64,000 bases of DNA, taken from positions 20,520-84,519 of the forward strand of contig CAJFNV010000054.1 of NCBI GenBank assembly GCA_904395805.1, written 5' to 3'. The position numbers and the translations under genes were made by a program. Source of the DNA: Candidatus Gallispira edinburgensis (GTDB taxonomy: Bacteria > Bacillota > Clostridia > Lachnospirales > CAG-274). Positions within the stretch are counted from its first letter, which is position 1, and each line of letters opens with the position of its first letter. The notes below the pieces were generated by a model, which was given only the letters and a program-made list of their open reading frames with translations, made no database searches and had not been told where the DNA came from. Of the stretch, positions 27,925-37,480 are shown in pieces.

Positions 27925-28548
27925 CTATTTAGTACCAAACATTCTGTCGCCGGCATCACCTAAACCGGGAACAATGTAACCGTCCTCACTTATTGCTCTG
28001 TCAAGAGCTGCTGCATAAACATCTACATCAGGATGATCCTCCTGAAGTCTCTTAACACCGTCAGGTGTACATATAAGACAAATGTACTTGATCTTTTTAA
28101 CATTTCTCTCTTTAAGGAACTGAATAGCTGCTGAAGAAGTACCTCCTGTAGCCATCATAGGCTCAAGTACGAACATTTCAATGTCCTCTCCCTCCGGAAG
28201 CTTGCAGTAATATTCAATAGGCATAAATGTATTGGGATCTCTGTAAAGACCTATATGACCTATTTTAGCATTTGGCATTAAGTCAACTATTCCCTCAACC
28301 ATACCAAGACCGCCTCTTAAAATAGGCACAATACCGATCTCATTGTCAAGTACCTTACACTCAGCCTCTCCGCGGGGAGTTGTTACATTAACTGATTTAA
28401 CTGCCATATCCTTTGTAGCCTCATAAAACAAGAGGGCTGAAATTTCACTTACAAGTTCTCTGAATTCCTTGTTGTTTGTTTCCTTGTTTCTCAGGTGAGC
28501 AAGCTTGCTCTGTACAAGGGGATGCTCTACTATACATAAGTTACTCAT
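27925..28548 (-). CDS. upp: Uracil phosphoribosyltransferase
   Basis: Salvages uracil to UMP with PRPP. The PRPP site is EPMMATGGTSSAAI and the C-terminus GLGDAGDRMFGTK. The ORF track starts upstream (28572), but GGGAGG lies inside that extension and leads to ATG at 28548, giving MSNLCIVEHPLVQSKL and the standard 207 aa. It is 13 nt after rpiB, the common order rpiB-upp. Confidence 0.97.
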   Translation of the reverse strand: MSNLCIVEHPLVQSKLAHLRNKETNNKEFRELVSEISALLFYEATKDMAVKSVNVTTPRGEAECKVLDNEIGIVPILRGGLGMVEGIVDLMPNAKIGHIGLYRDPNTFMPIEYYCKLPEGEDIEMFVLEPMMATGGTSSAAIQFLKERNVKKIKYICLICTPDGVKRLQEDHPDVDVYAAALDRAISEDGYIVPGLGDAGDRMFGTK

Positions 28549-28561
28549 AAAATTACCTCCC

Positions 28562-28990
28562 TTAATCTTCAATCATTTTTATTCTTCTTATATGCCTTTC
28601 ATCATTAGAAAAGTCAGTTTCAAGAAAAGCCTTTACAATTTCAAGGGCAAGTCCCGGACCTATTACCCTTGCACCCATAGCAAGAATATTGGCATCATTA
28701 TGTTCTCTTGTTGCCTTTGCAGAAAAAACATCATGACAAAGAGCAGCTCTTATGCCCCTGACCTTGTTTGCGGCAATTGAAATACCTATACCTGTGCCGC
28801 ATATAATGATACCCTTGTCACATTCACCACCGGCAACAGCATTTGCCACAGCCTTTCCGTATACAGGATAGTCACATGACTCACTTGTGTATGTGCCGAA
28901 ATCCTTATATTCAATATTTTTACTGTCAAGATAATCCATAACTACCTTTTTAAGCTCAAGACCGCCGTGGTCACAACCTAAGCCTATCAT
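28562..28990 (-). CDS. rpiB: Ribose 5-phosphate isomerase B
   Basis: Interconverts ribose-5-phosphate and ribulose-5-phosphate. A 142-aa protein with GCDHGG at the start, catalytic Cys in GIIICGTGIGISIAANK, and the phosphate-binding Arg residues near the C-terminus. Some family members act on allose phosphate, but the upp context supports the pentose role. Confidence 0.96.
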   Translation of the reverse strand: MIGLGCDHGGLELKKVVMDYLDSKNIEYKDFGTYTSESCDYPVYGKAVANAVAGGECDKGIIICGTGIGISIAANKVRGIRAALCHDVFSAKATREHNDANILAMGARVIGPGLALEIVKAFLETDFSNDERHIRRIKMIED

Positions 28991-29035
28991 TATAACAGCT
29001 CCCTTCGGTATTTTATTTATTATGCTATTTTCTGT

Positions 29036-30085
29036 TTACACATCTATTATACAATATCCTGCCGCTTTCTTCAACCTGTTCATTATAGCAAGTCCAAGTT
29101 CATCTTCACAAAGTCCTTCTGCAAAAACCTTGTCAATTTTGTGATAATCACATTTTCTCAGCATTTTAAAAAGATTTGCGGCAATTGTCTGTGGTTCTTT
29201 TATGCTGCCTATTACAAGAACCTCACAGTTTTTATACTTATCTTTATTTTCCTCTGTGGCTATAACTCCTATTTTAAATGAACTGTCAACCTCAGAGATA
29301 AGTTCATTTATTTTATGGACCATTTTATCCCTGTCCCCTCTTACAATAACCACATCGGCACTGGGTGAATAGTGAGTATACTTCATTCCCGGAGCTTTTG
29401 GAAGCTCTCCCGCATCAAGCTTTGTAACAACAGCCTTGTCAACATCTACCCTGCCCAGAACTTCCCTCAGCATTTCAAGAGTTATTGATCCGGGACGCAG
29501 CAAACAGGGCACTTCTCCCGTCACATCCACAATAGTTGACTCAAGCCCGAATTCACAGGCTCCCCCATCGATGATCATATCGATTTTGCCGTCTAAGTCA
29601 AATTCCACATGGGAAGCTCTTGTTGGGCTCGGACGTCCTGAAGTGTTTGCACTTGGTGCGGCAATAGGAGTACCGCTTGCCCTGATAAGTGCCTGAGCTA
29701 TTTTATTTTCCGGAAAACGCACCGCAACGGTATCAAGTCCGCCGCTTGTTTCCTTAGGAACAATGTCACTCTTTTTAAAGATCATTGTTAAAGGACCGGG
29801 CCAGAATTCCTTTGCAAGCTTTACAGCCATGTCAGGAATTTCTTTTACAAGCCTTTCAAGCTGTGATATATGTGAAATATGTAGTATAAGAGGGTTGTCG
29901 GAGGGTCTGCCCTTTGCACTGTATATCTTCTTTGATGCAGAAGGGTTAAGACCGTCACCTCCGAGGCCATATACCGTTTCCGTCGGAAATGCCACAAGAC
30001 CGCCTGATTTAATAATTTCAGCGGCCTTGCCAATTACACTATTATCAATATTATCTGAATCAACTTTATAAATCTGAGTTTTCAA
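29036..30085 (-). CDS. L-threonylcarbamoyladenylate synthase (Sua5 type)
   Basis: Makes threonylcarbamoyl-AMP for tRNA t6A modification. The 349-aa protein is the long Sua5 form. The YrdC domain (about 10-195) has KxR-type PTETVYGLGGDGL and SAPSANTSGRPSPT. A linker and the C-terminal Sua5 domain (about 215-349) follow. It is separated from the SEC-C gene by no spacer, so the two are coupled. Confidence 0.95.
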   Translation of the reverse strand: MKTQIYKVDSDNIDNSVIGKAAEIIKSGGLVAFPTETVYGLGGDGLNPSASKKIYSAKGRPSDNPLILHISHISQLERLVKEIPDMAVKLAKEFWPGPLTMIFKKSDIVPKETSGGLDTVAVRFPENKIAQALIRASGTPIAAPSANTSGRPSPTRASHVEFDLDGKIDMIIDGGACEFGLESTIVDVTGEVPCLLRPGSITLEMLREVLGRVDVDKAVVTKLDAGELPKAPGMKYTHYSPSADVVIVRGDRDKMVHKINELISEVDSSFKIGVIATEENKDKYKNCEVLVIGSIKEPQTIAANLFKMLRKCDYHKIDKVFAEGLCEDELGLAIMNRLKKAAGYCIIDV

Positions 30086-30586
30086 TTATTTTGCACCACA
30101 ACATTTTTTATACTTCTTGCCGCTACCGCAAGGACAAGGATCATTTCTTCCGATCTTAGGTCCCTGATTAACGATTGTAGTGGACTTCTTCTGTTCCTTA
30201 TAAAGCTTGGTAAGTTCTTCTTCACTGAATATATTCTTCCACTGAGGAAGTGAATATAAATGGTCAGCCTTATACTCTACCATCTTCTTATAAAGTCTTT
30301 CAAAATCTATTTTTATAGTAACCTCTGTATCCTCCTCAAGCTTTTCAAGCTCAAAAGGAGTATCCTGAGTTTCATTTATACCATCAATAAAGCCTACAAT
30401 ATAAGGAGCAGGAACACTGTAAGTTTCTGCAAGTTCCTTTATTGTTCCCTTTAATTCGGTTTTCTTGTTTTCTATAATATCCTCATAAATTTTCTGTTCA
30501 CGTGGGATATAATCATTCCAAAGAGTGTCATTATTTCTGCCGTTTCTGTGATAAGCAGATGCAAGCCACTGTTCGTATAAAGTCAT
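30086..30586 (-). CDS. SEC-C motif protein
   Basis: A 166-aa protein of unknown role. The C-terminal 25 residues form the zinc-binding SEC-C motif ([18 protein letters not shown]) known from the SecA tail. The N-terminal 130 residues are acidic and helical. Free-standing SEC-C proteins may bind ribosomes or SecB-like partners, but no function can be assigned here. First gene of the operon with sua5, rpiB, upp and the wecA-like gene. Confidence 0.85.
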   Translation of the reverse strand: MTLYEQWLASAYHRNGRNNDTLWNDYIPREQKIYEDIIENKKTELKGTIKELAETYSVPAPYIVGFIDGINETQDTPFELEKLEEDTEVTIKIDFERLYKKMVEYKADHLYSLPQWKNIFSEEELTKLYKEQKKSTTIVNQGPKIGRNDPCPCGSGKKYKKCCGAK

Positions 30587-30704
30587 TTGTATTCCTCCTA
30601 GAAAATCAATCTAATTTTTTTAAATCACATTTCATTTTACTACAAAATGCTTGATATGTCCAGTATTTTTTGCTTTCTTAAGCATTACAAAGATTACGCA
30701 CATT

Positions 30705-32063
30705 TTACAATGCCTTTTCAAGAAGTTCATCAACACTTCCGGCACATATAACATTTATGCCTTCTACTCTTGAGGCTTCCTTATAATTTGCCTTTGGCAC
30801 AATACAGGTCTTAAAACCCATTTTGCAAGCCTCCTGAACTCTCTTTTCAGCCATTGTAACAGCTCTCAGTTCTCCCGTAAGACCTATTTCACCAAAGACA
30901 AGCATATCAGATGCCACAGGTACATTACGGTAGCTTGAAGCAATTGCAACAGCAACCGCCGCATCAATTGCAGGTTCAAGGACCCTTATGCCTCCCGTAA
31001 GATTTATATATGTGTCATAGCTTGAAAGCTGGAGTCCCGCTCTTTTTTCAAGGACAGCTATGATTATAACAACTCTGTTAAAATCAGTACCTGTTGCCAT
31101 TCTTCTCGGCATATTGAAGGTAGTATAGCTTACAAGGGACTGGACCTCAATAAGAAGAGGTCTTGTACCCTCCATACTGCATGTAACAGCAGTTCCCGGC
31201 ACATCAACAGGTCTGTCGGAAAGCATATATGCAGAAGGATTGAGTATTTCCTTAAGCCCCTCATTTCCCATTTCAAAAACACCGATCTCATTTGTGCTTC
31301 CGAATCTGTTTTTAACTGCTCTCAATATTCTGTAGCTTGCAGTTTTGTCACCTTCAAAGTATAAAACGGTGTCCACCATATGTTCAAGAACTCTCGGACC
31401 TGCAATATTCCCGTCTTTAGTAACATGCCCCACGATCATTACAGATATACCTCTGCCCTTGCTTATATGCATAAGCTTTGCCGTAGTTTCCCTTACCTGG
31501 GTCACGGAACCGGGAGCAGATGCAGCCTCCTCGGAATACATTGTCTGTATCGAGTCAATAATAACAAAGTCAGGATCTTCGTTTAAAACCGCGCTGTCCA
31601 CAACAGCTATATTTGTCTCCGAAAGGAGTTTTATATTTTCTGAATTTATATTAAGTCTGTCTGCCCTTAGCTTTATCTGATGAGGAGATTCCTCACCTGA
31701 AACATAGAGTATCTTTTTGCCCTGTTTACCAAGCTCACTGCAGATTTGAAGAAGTAAAGTTGACTTGCCTATTCCCGGGTCGCCGCCTATGAGAGTAAGA
31801 GAACCTTCCACAAGCCCTCCGCCAAGCACTCTGTCAAGCTCACCCATTCCTGTTGTAGCTCTGTCCTCATTTACAGGCTTAATATCCTTAAGCATCTGGG
31901 GCTTTACAGAGGACTGTATGCCGATCCCCCTTACCTTTGAAGGCGCTGCCACGACCTCTTCCGTAAGTGTGTTGTAACTTCCGCAGTCAGGGCATCTTCC
32001 AAGCCACTTTACAGTTTCATATCCGCATTTCTGGCATACGAACTTACTTTTAGTCTTTGCCAT
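30705..32063 (-). CDS. radA: DNA repair protein RadA
   Basis: Branch-migration helicase for recombination intermediates. 452 aa, full length. Zinc finger CQKCGYETVKWLGRCPDC at the N-terminus, RecA-like ATPase with Walker A GGDPGIGKSTLL, the RadA-specific KNRFG motif, and a C-terminal Lon-protease-like domain. It starts 1 nt after the small gene upstream. Confidence 0.97.
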   Translation of the reverse strand: MAKTKSKFVCQKCGYETVKWLGRCPDCGSYNTLTEEVVAAPSKVRGIGIQSSVKPQMLKDIKPVNEDRATTGMGELDRVLGGGLVEGSLTLIGGDPGIGKSTLLLQICSELGKQGKKILYVSGEESPHQIKLRADRLNINSENIKLLSETNIAVVDSAVLNEDPDFVIIDSIQTMYSEEAASAPGSVTQVRETTAKLMHISKGRGISVMIVGHVTKDGNIAGPRVLEHMVDTVLYFEGDKTASYRILRAVKNRFGSTNEIGVFEMGNEGLKEILNPSAYMLSDRPVDVPGTAVTCSMEGTRPLLIEVQSLVSYTTFNMPRRMATGTDFNRVVIIIAVLEKRAGLQLSSYDTYINLTGGIRVLEPAIDAAVAVAIASSYRNVPVASDMLVFGEIGLTGELRAVTMAEKRVQEACKMGFKTCIVPKANYKEASRVEGINVICAGSVDELLEKAL

Positions 32064-32064
32064 A

Positions 32065-32475
32065 TCAGTGCTTTTCTATTCTTACAGACTTGCAGTTAGA
32101 GTCAAGCTCAAGACTGAAACTTATTTTGCCTGTCATATTGGTATTGACCTTATCAAGATTTACATCGTCAACATAAATTGAATAAGTACTGTCACCGTCA
32201 AGTTCAAGTGTTACCATAGTGTTTCCGTTGCCTTCAATCTCAAAGCCTGTAACTCTCTCTCCGACCTTAAGGCTATGTACTGTTGCTCCTGGAACTGTTT
32301 CAAGAACAAGATTACCGTTCTTTGAAAGACGTGTAACATCCTTGTGAGTTCTTACTTTATATACATCATTACCTACCTTAAAACCTTCTGCCTTCTGCTT
32401 TTCTGCAACTTCATAATTGCCAAAGCTTAAAGAACCATCAGCTTCAGTACAGATAATTTCATTAATAACAGCCAT
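32065..32475 (-). CDS. Conserved hypothetical protein (often called 'endosialidase')
   Basis: A 136-aa, mostly beta-strand cytoplasmic protein starting MAVINEIICTEADGSLSFGNYE. I recall homologues in Clostridia annotated 'endosialidase'. Nothing in the sequence supports that: no signal peptide, no Asp boxes and far too short for a sialidase. A role near RadA is suggested only by the operon (1-nt gap). Confidence 0.75.
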   Translation of the reverse strand: MAVINEIICTEADGSLSFGNYEVAEKQKAEGFKVGNDVYKVRTHKDVTRLSKNGNLVLETVPGATVHSLKVGERVTGFEIEGNGNTMVTLELDGDSTYSIYVDDVNLDKVNTNMTGKISFSLELDSNCKSVRIEKH

Positions 32476-32546
32476 TTTATTTTTCCTCCTGAAATTTATA
32501 ATTGCATATTTTTAATTTTTTGACAAATTCTTTTGAATTTATTATA

Positions 32547-32575
32547 ATTATATCAAATTAATTTTAATTTGTACA
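32547..32575 (-). promoter_or_regulatory. Promoter of the 136-aa gene and radA
   Basis: Minus strand TGTACA, 17-bp spacer, perfect TATAAT, about 70 nt before the start codon. Confidence 0.55.
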
Positions 32576-32678
32576 CTGCTTTTAATTACAAATTAATTAA
32601 ATATTCCGCGGTGCTGAACTCGCCTCCGCTTTGCTTCGGCTCGTTCACGGGCTTTTACCAAGAAATTTATCCATATTT

Positions 32679-32703
32679 GTAGGGGCGAGCATTGCTCGCC
32701 CGC
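32679..32703. repeat. Short palindromic repeat (R3 type)
   Basis: gtaggggcgagcattgctcg contains a perfect 8-bp palindromic stem (gggcgagc / gctcgccc) directly upstream of the pseudouridine synthase. Two halves of a similar unit occur at about 61456-61475 and 61704-61716. Together with the preceding GC-rich tract it contrasts with the AT-rich surroundings. Confidence 0.6.
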
Positions 32704-32744
32704 TATTCCAACTGAAAACAGATCCATACAAAAAGGAGATAACT

Positions 32745-33461
32745 ATGCTAATGCGACTTGACAAATACCTTTGCAGCTGCGGCACAGGCACAAGAACAGA
32801 GGTAAAGAAAATAATAAAATCAAAAAGAGTAAAGGTAAATAACAAAATAATCGACACAAGTGACTTTAAGGTAGATGAAACAATGACAGTCACTCTTGAC
32901 AACAAAGTAGTAGAGTACAATAAATACACCTATATAATGCTTAACAAGCCTGCCGGATACCTTTCGGCTACAAGAGATAACAATAAAGATACGGTAATTG
33001 ACCTTCTTGAAGAAAAATACCGTAATATGGGCTTATTTCCCGCAGGAAGGCTTGACAGAGACACGGTGGGACTTGTAATACTTACAAATGACGGGGACTT
33101 TGCCCACAATACCCTTTCACCCAAAAAGCATGTTTCAAAAACATACATTGCACATATAGAGGGTACACTTCCCCCCGATGCCTGTGAAATTTTTAATAAA
33201 GGTGTAATATTAAAAGACTTTACATGTGAGAGTGCAGACCTTATAATAGAAGAGACCCATAATGACTATACCGTTGTCAGAGTAACTATACACGAGGGTA
33301 AATATCATCAGATCAAAAGAATGTTTTTATCCTTAGGCTGCAAGGTTATATATTTAAAACGTATAAGCTTCGGTCCAATTGAACTTGACAATAAATTAAA
33401 GGAGGGCGAATACCGCCTGCTTGATCCTAAAGAAATGGAATTTGTAAAGGCGGTCAGATAA
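32745..33461 (+). CDS. RsuA-family pseudouridine synthase
   Basis: Modifies uridine in ribosomal RNA. An S4 RNA-binding domain (MRLDKYLCSCGTGTRTEVKK, about 3-60) precedes the catalytic domain with GRLDRDTVGLVILTNDG, the aspartate motif. The ORF track start at 32631 reads through the palindromic repeat (GASIARP). The true start is ATG 32745 after AAAGGAG, giving 238 aa. RsuA-like (16S U516) is the closest group, but RluF-type cannot be excluded. Confidence 0.92.
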   Translation: MLMRLDKYLCSCGTGTRTEVKKIIKSKRVKVNNKIIDTSDFKVDETMTVTLDNKVVEYNKYTYIMLNKPAGYLSATRDNNKDTVIDLLEEKYRNMGLFPAGRLDRDTVGLVILTNDGDFAHNTLSPKKHVSKTYIAHIEGTLPPDACEIFNKGVILKDFTCESADLIIEETHNDYTVVRVTIHEGKYHQIKRMFLSLGCKVIYLKRISFGPIELDNKLKEGEYRLLDPKEMEFVKAVR

Positions 33462-33463
33462 AT

Positions 33464-34570
33464 ATGAAAAGAAAAATAATATTAACAGCTTTAGCTGTTA
33501 TGCTTATGAGTCAGAATGTATTTGCAGACAACTGTGATGATCTCGTATCTGTATGGAAGTCATTGTACTCCAATATACAGGGCAAGACATACTCAGAAGC
33601 AGATACAATTACAGTTACAACACCGGAGGCATGGGAAGATGCCATTGTTTCCGCATATAACAGACTTGAGGATAAGATCACTCTGCAGATTGCCGGTTTT
33701 AATGAAACAGACTATGATTTAAACAGTCTTAAAAATTATGATGTTTCAATTTCCGCAAAGGGTATTGTTTCAAAAGACGGCATTTCAACTGTAACATATT
33801 CATTTGATTACAATCCAAATTATAAGATCGCAAAGGTTGTTGAGGTCCCTGCTCTTTTTGACAAGCTTGATCTGGAGCAGAAGGAAGCCTATGATATTCT
33901 TTACAAATGTACAAAAGAACTTACAGAAAATTTAACCACAGATTATGACAAGGAAGTTGCCATACATAACTTCATCACAGACAACTTCCAGTACGGACCT
34001 CTTGACATGGGTAATGTTCCCCAGAGGGCCCACAGCATTACAGGCTTTGTATTTGACGGTCAGGGAATATGCGAGGCATATGCCAACACATTTTATGTTA
34101 TGGGTAAAATGGCGGGTCTTGACGTAAGCATAATTACAGGTACTGCAAACAATGTAAGCCATATGTGGAATCAGATCTGTCTTGACGGTGAATATTACCA
34201 TGTTGACGTAACAAGCGATGACCCTACACCTGATGTACCGAACAGAGAAAGATATACTTTCTTCAATGTTTCAGATGATATTATATCACAGACCCACTCA
34301 TGGGAAAGAAGCGAATTCCCTGCCTGTACATCAGATAAATATAACTATTATACATTAAACAACTACATCATACACAGTGAGCAGGAGTTAAAGGATTTTA
34401 TAAATACACAGCTCAACAGCGGAAATACTTCATTCACATTCAGAACAGAAGGCTACACTATTTCCGGACCTGATATAATAAGATACTATACATCAGGAAA
34501 AGGCTTCAGCTCAATAAATATTACCGGTGAATACGGTAAAGAGAGTACATATAATGTAACATTAAGATAA
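33464..34570 (+). CDS. Secreted transglutaminase-like protein
   Basis: A 368-aa protein with a signal peptide ending near VFA-DN. The core domain (about 165-260) has the Cys-His-Asp triad of the transglutaminase/protease superfamily: GICEAYANTFY, SHMWNQICLDG and YHVDVTSDD. N-terminal (about 22-160) and C-terminal (about 285-368) beta-rich regions are not recognised. Enzymes of this type in Gram-positives may act on surface proteins or peptidoglycan peptides. It follows the pseudouridine synthase by 2 nt, so the pair is cotranscribed despite unrelated roles. Confidence 0.8.
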   Translation: MKRKIILTALAVMLMSQNVFADNCDDLVSVWKSLYSNIQGKTYSEADTITVTTPEAWEDAIVSAYNRLEDKITLQIAGFNETDYDLNSLKNYDVSISAKGIVSKDGISTVTYSFDYNPNYKIAKVVEVPALFDKLDLEQKEAYDILYKCTKELTENLTTDYDKEVAIHNFITDNFQYGPLDMGNVPQRAHSITGFVFDGQGICEAYANTFYVMGKMAGLDVSIITGTANNVSHMWNQICLDGEYYHVDVTSDDPTPDVPNRERYTFFNVSDDIISQTHSWERSEFPACTSDKYNYYTLNNYIIHSEQELKDFINTQLNSGNTSFTFRTEGYTISGPDIIRYYTSGKGFSSINITGEYGKESTYNVTLR

Positions 34571-34629
34571 AACAGATCGACATTTTTTAATGTGGTTCGT
34601 TTTGTTACATCTTTTCAAACTCCCGTATA

Positions 34630-34757
34630 GGCTCCCTTTTAAGGGCAATGCTGTCAGCTTAAAGGATTAGCATAAACCTGACTGTTCAAAAAGGCGGCGT
34701 GTCCGCCCCCTTGGCTCCTTTGTAAGGGAGCTGTCAGCGTAGCTGACTGAGGGTTTT
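34630..34757 (+). repeat. Cluster of dispersed repeats (R1 type), two copies
   Basis: A degenerate copy (ggctcccttttaagggcaat...) is followed by ggcggcgtgtccgccc and a well-preserved copy (ggctcctttgtaagggag ctgtcagc...gctgactgagggtttt). The same modules recur at 55581, 61555-61680 and 63797. It lies in the 277-bp gap between two convergent genes. No ORF is apparent. Confidence 0.8.
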
Positions 34758-34808
34758 CTTTTAAACCACACTATCTCCGGGCAAGAATTGATAAAGCATA
34801 TGTTTAAA

Positions 34809-34841
34809 GGGAGAAACTGATTTCTTGGTTTCTCCCTTTTA
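34809..34841. terminator. Bidirectional terminator at the end of the pectate lyase gene
   Basis: gggagaaac / gtttctccc stem with an 10-nt loop, with tttt on the plus side and tttaaa on the minus side. Confidence 0.75.
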
Positions 34842-34847
34842 TAATAA

Positions 34848-37211
34848 TTATTTAATTTTTATATTTTCAAATACAACTGTATTCAGATTGGCAATATGAT
34901 TATCAACCTTATTTCCGTCTGCACCAAGTCCCACATAAAGCTCATCATTAAGATTTACTGTCTTTTTACCGACAAAAGTCCAGCTGCTTCCGTCAGGAGA
35001 AGCATAGGCAGTAAATTTATCTCCCTTTCTCACAAGCCTTAAATAATAACCCTTAAAGTTCAGACCATCTTTAAGTTCAATGTCTCTCAAAAGCTGAATA
35101 TTGCTCTTCTGTGCATTTTCAACAGTATCCAGATTTTCAGAAGGCACAGGCATTTCTCCACCGTCTTTATCTCTTCCAAACATATATACCCCGAACGGAT
35201 TTCTGTAATATGTTGTGGATTTTCCTGTTTCAGGATCTGTTTCCTTCCATTCATATGCCTTTGTGTGTGATATGCCGAGGGCAACTGAAGCACTGTCCTC
35301 TTCCAGGCTGTTTCTTGCCACAATACCGCTGAAAGCATGATTGTCAACAGGTGTAATACTGTCCACCTTTACCGTAAAGTCAAAGTCACCCTTTACCTTC
35401 TGATATGCAAAATTAAATGAATCTTCTTCTCCACCCATTTTACCGCTGCCCTTTACCGTAAGCTTGCCGTCGGTAAGAGATGCACTGCCTTTAACTCCGG
35501 TATCACCAATGTCCGTATCCTGCCATGCACCTAAATCAGTCTGTGTATTTACATGTATTTCATGGGCAATTGACTGAGTTTCTTCTCCCTTTGAATTTAC
35601 AGCCTTTGCAGAAATATTATAAGATCCGTCACCAAGCCCCTTTAAAGTAAATTCAAAAGGTGCCTCTGTATCTGTGCCTATAATTTCATCATTATTGTAA
35701 AATACCACCTTTTCAACATCTCTGTCGGTATTTACACTTATCTTAACATCATCACCCAACACAAACTGCTGATTGTTTGCAGGGCTTTCAATGCTTATGT
35801 CAGGATTTGAAGGCTCATACTCCATATCCACAAGAGAATTAAAGTAGTTTTCAATATTTGCATAACCGTTGCTGCTTATTAACACACTATCGGAAGGATC
35901 TTCCGGATCAAGACCGTTAGCAAGTTCCCATTCGTCTGCAATACCGTCTCTGTCCTTGTCAAAATCAGCATCTCTGTGTACCTCATCGGTATATGGCAGT
36001 CCTCCCACCTCTTCATGTCTGTTTGCAAAATATCCTGTATTATCCTTTACAGACTGTACAATTCTGGCATCAAGGGCATCTCTGTAAGGAAGAGTGGCTC
36101 CTGCCCTTGCAAGTACAAGTTCATATGCCTCCTCAGGTGTATCTGTATGTAAATTTTCAGGCTTTGTGCCCTCCATTTCAAATTCCGCATCCACAATAGT
36201 TGTAAAAGGCTTATTTGTATCTGATATGTAAATACCCTTGCTGTTATCCTCTGTTACCTCTTCATTTCCTTCAAGAACATTACCCTTTACATAGAACCAT
36301 CCCGGCTTATTATTTTCACCGCAGTCAACTAATCTGTTTACAACGCTGTCCCTTGTTCCCGGACCGGGCTTCATATAATTAAATACATAGTTAAGCTCGG
36401 CTCTTCCTCCGCCGTAGCCCGTGTTATAACCCCAGTTATATATTACATTATTTCTGAAATCAAAATGCGCAATATGATCATTATCATCAGCCTCAACCGT
36501 ACCTCCGCCGAATCTCGGGTTCCTTGAAGTATGGTTAGCATATAAATTATGATGATATGTAGTGTTCACGCCTCCGACGATTGCACCGTAGCCGTGTCTG
36601 CCCTTTGTATGACCTGACATAGTTAAACTTTCAGCTATTATTGACCACTGTACAGTCATATTTTCAGCTCTGTAAAGGGACATGGTTTCATCTGTGGACC
36701 ATGAACAGGATAGGTGGTCTATCATAATATCAGTCATAGCTCTGCCCCAGAGAGAATCCATTGAATCACCTTTAAGCACATTGTCAGCCCCGGGTCTGAA
36801 ACGCAAATATCTCATTATAATATTGTTTGAATTGCTGAGATTTGTTTCATAGCCATATATTGTAATTCCATTGCCCGGTGCTGTCTGCCCCGCTATTGTA
36901 AGATTATTTTTATTGGTAATAAGGAGCTTGCTCTTTAATTCTATAACCCCTCCTACATCAAAAACAATTATTCTGTTATCCTGGCTTACGGCATCTCTTA
37001 AAGAACCTTTTATGGGCTCTTCCGTTTCCGGATCATAATCCTCAAGAGTTGTTACAATATAAACCTCACCGCCGCGTCCTCCTGTGGTATATTTTCCTCC
37101 GCCCTCGGCACCGGGAAAAGCAGGAATTTTTACAGCACCCTCCGCGTGCCCGCACACGGGAACAGCAAAAAATATTGCCGCCGATAACATCAAAGCTAAA
37201 AATCTTTTCAT
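34848..37211 (-). CDS. Secreted multidomain pectate lyase (PL1-like)
   Basis: Cleaves polygalacturonate by beta-elimination outside the cell. True start is ATG 37211 after GAGGAGG (787 aa); the ORF-track extension is untranslated leader. A signal peptide (MKRFLALMLSAAIFFAVPVCGHAEG) precedes a parallel beta-helix catalytic domain (about 28-370) starting AFPGAEGGGKYTTGGRGG, with NNLTIAGQTAPG, IMIDHLSCSWSTDE and HHNLYANHTSRNPRFGG. A calcium-binding-type segment (DFDKDRDGIADEWE) follows, then an Ig-like domain (about 480-570), and a concanavalin-like C-terminal domain with YLRLVRKGDKFTAYASPDG. No cell-wall anchor is seen. Its promoter resembles that of the pectin esterase gene. Confidence 0.9.
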   Translation of the reverse strand: MKRFLALMLSAAIFFAVPVCGHAEGAVKIPAFPGAEGGGKYTTGGRGGEVYIVTTLEDYDPETEEPIKGSLRDAVSQDNRIIVFDVGGVIELKSKLLITNKNNLTIAGQTAPGNGITIYGYETNLSNSNNIIMRYLRFRPGADNVLKGDSMDSLWGRAMTDIMIDHLSCSWSTDETMSLYRAENMTVQWSIIAESLTMSGHTKGRHGYGAIVGGVNTTYHHNLYANHTSRNPRFGGGTVEADDNDHIAHFDFRNNVIYNWGYNTGYGGGRAELNYVFNYMKPGPGTRDSVVNRLVDCGENNKPGWFYVKGNVLEGNEEVTEDNSKGIYISDTNKPFTTIVDAEFEMEGTKPENLHTDTPEEAYELVLARAGATLPYRDALDARIVQSVKDNTGYFANRHEEVGGLPYTDEVHRDADFDKDRDGIADEWELANGLDPEDPSDSVLISSNGYANIENYFNSLVDMEYEPSNPDISIESPANNQQFVLGDDVKISVNTDRDVEKVVFYNNDEIIGTDTEAPFEFTLKGLGDGSYNISAKAVNSKGEETQSIAHEIHVNTQTDLGAWQDTDIGDTGVKGSASLTDGKLTVKGSGKMGGEEDSFNFAYQKVKGDFDFTVKVDSITPVDNHAFSGIVARNSLEEDSASVALGISHTKAYEWKETDPETGKSTTYYRNPFGVYMFGRDKDGGEMPVPSENLDTVENAQKSNIQLLRDIELKDGLNFKGYYLRLVRKGDKFTAYASPDGSSWTFVGKKTVNLNDELYVGLGADGNKVDNHIANLNTVVFENIKIK

Positions 37212-37319
37212 ACACTTACCTCCTCGTAATATTAAATGACATATATTAATTATAAAATAATTTATATATATTTTCAAGCTGAATTTGCATTTACTTTTAT
37301 ACTTTTGGTAAAAGCAGTA

Positions 37320-37346
37320 CTGCGGCAGACATACAGTCTGCCGCAG
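37320..37346 (-). other. Strong hairpin in the pectate lyase leader
   Basis: Perfect 10-bp stem ctgcggcaga / tctgccgcag with a 7-nt loop. It lies downstream of the predicted lyase promoter and about 110 nt before the start codon, so it is inside that transcript. It may also stop read-through from the esterase-peptide operon; the following tactgctttt is only weakly T-rich. Confidence 0.6.
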
Positions 37347-37388
37347 CACCAAGAAGGATATATTAAATTTCTTAATTAATTCTTGTTT

Positions 37389-37419
37389 CTTATAAACTAT
37401 GACATAGGGTCAAAGTCAA
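37389..37419 (-). promoter_or_regulatory. MerR-type promoter of the pectate lyase gene
   Basis: Minus strand TTGACT, 19-bp spacer, TATAAG, with the dyad TGACC-cta-TGTCA inside the spacer. The overlong spacer with a central dyad is typical of promoters switched on by MerR-family regulators through DNA distortion. It closely resembles the promoter at 43830-43860. Confidence 0.7.
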
Positions 37420-37480
37420 TACATTTTTGTAATTTATTCAAATTATTTTTATAGGTCTCAGTAAAAAGTAATTATTAAAC

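Noticed and set aside
32065-32475. Sialidase function for the 136-aa protein
   Set aside because: No signal peptide, no Asp boxes and too short; the database name is probably a transferred error.
32631-32744. N-terminal extension of the pseudouridine synthase in the ORF track
   Set aside because: It reads through the palindromic repeat (GASIARP) and lacks a ribosome site; ATG at 32745 follows AAAGGAG and starts the S4 domain correctly.
34571-34800. Inverted tgtggtt / aaccaca around the repeat cluster as transposon ends
   Set aside because: Only 7 bp, not found at other R1 copies, no flanking duplication; chance match is likely.
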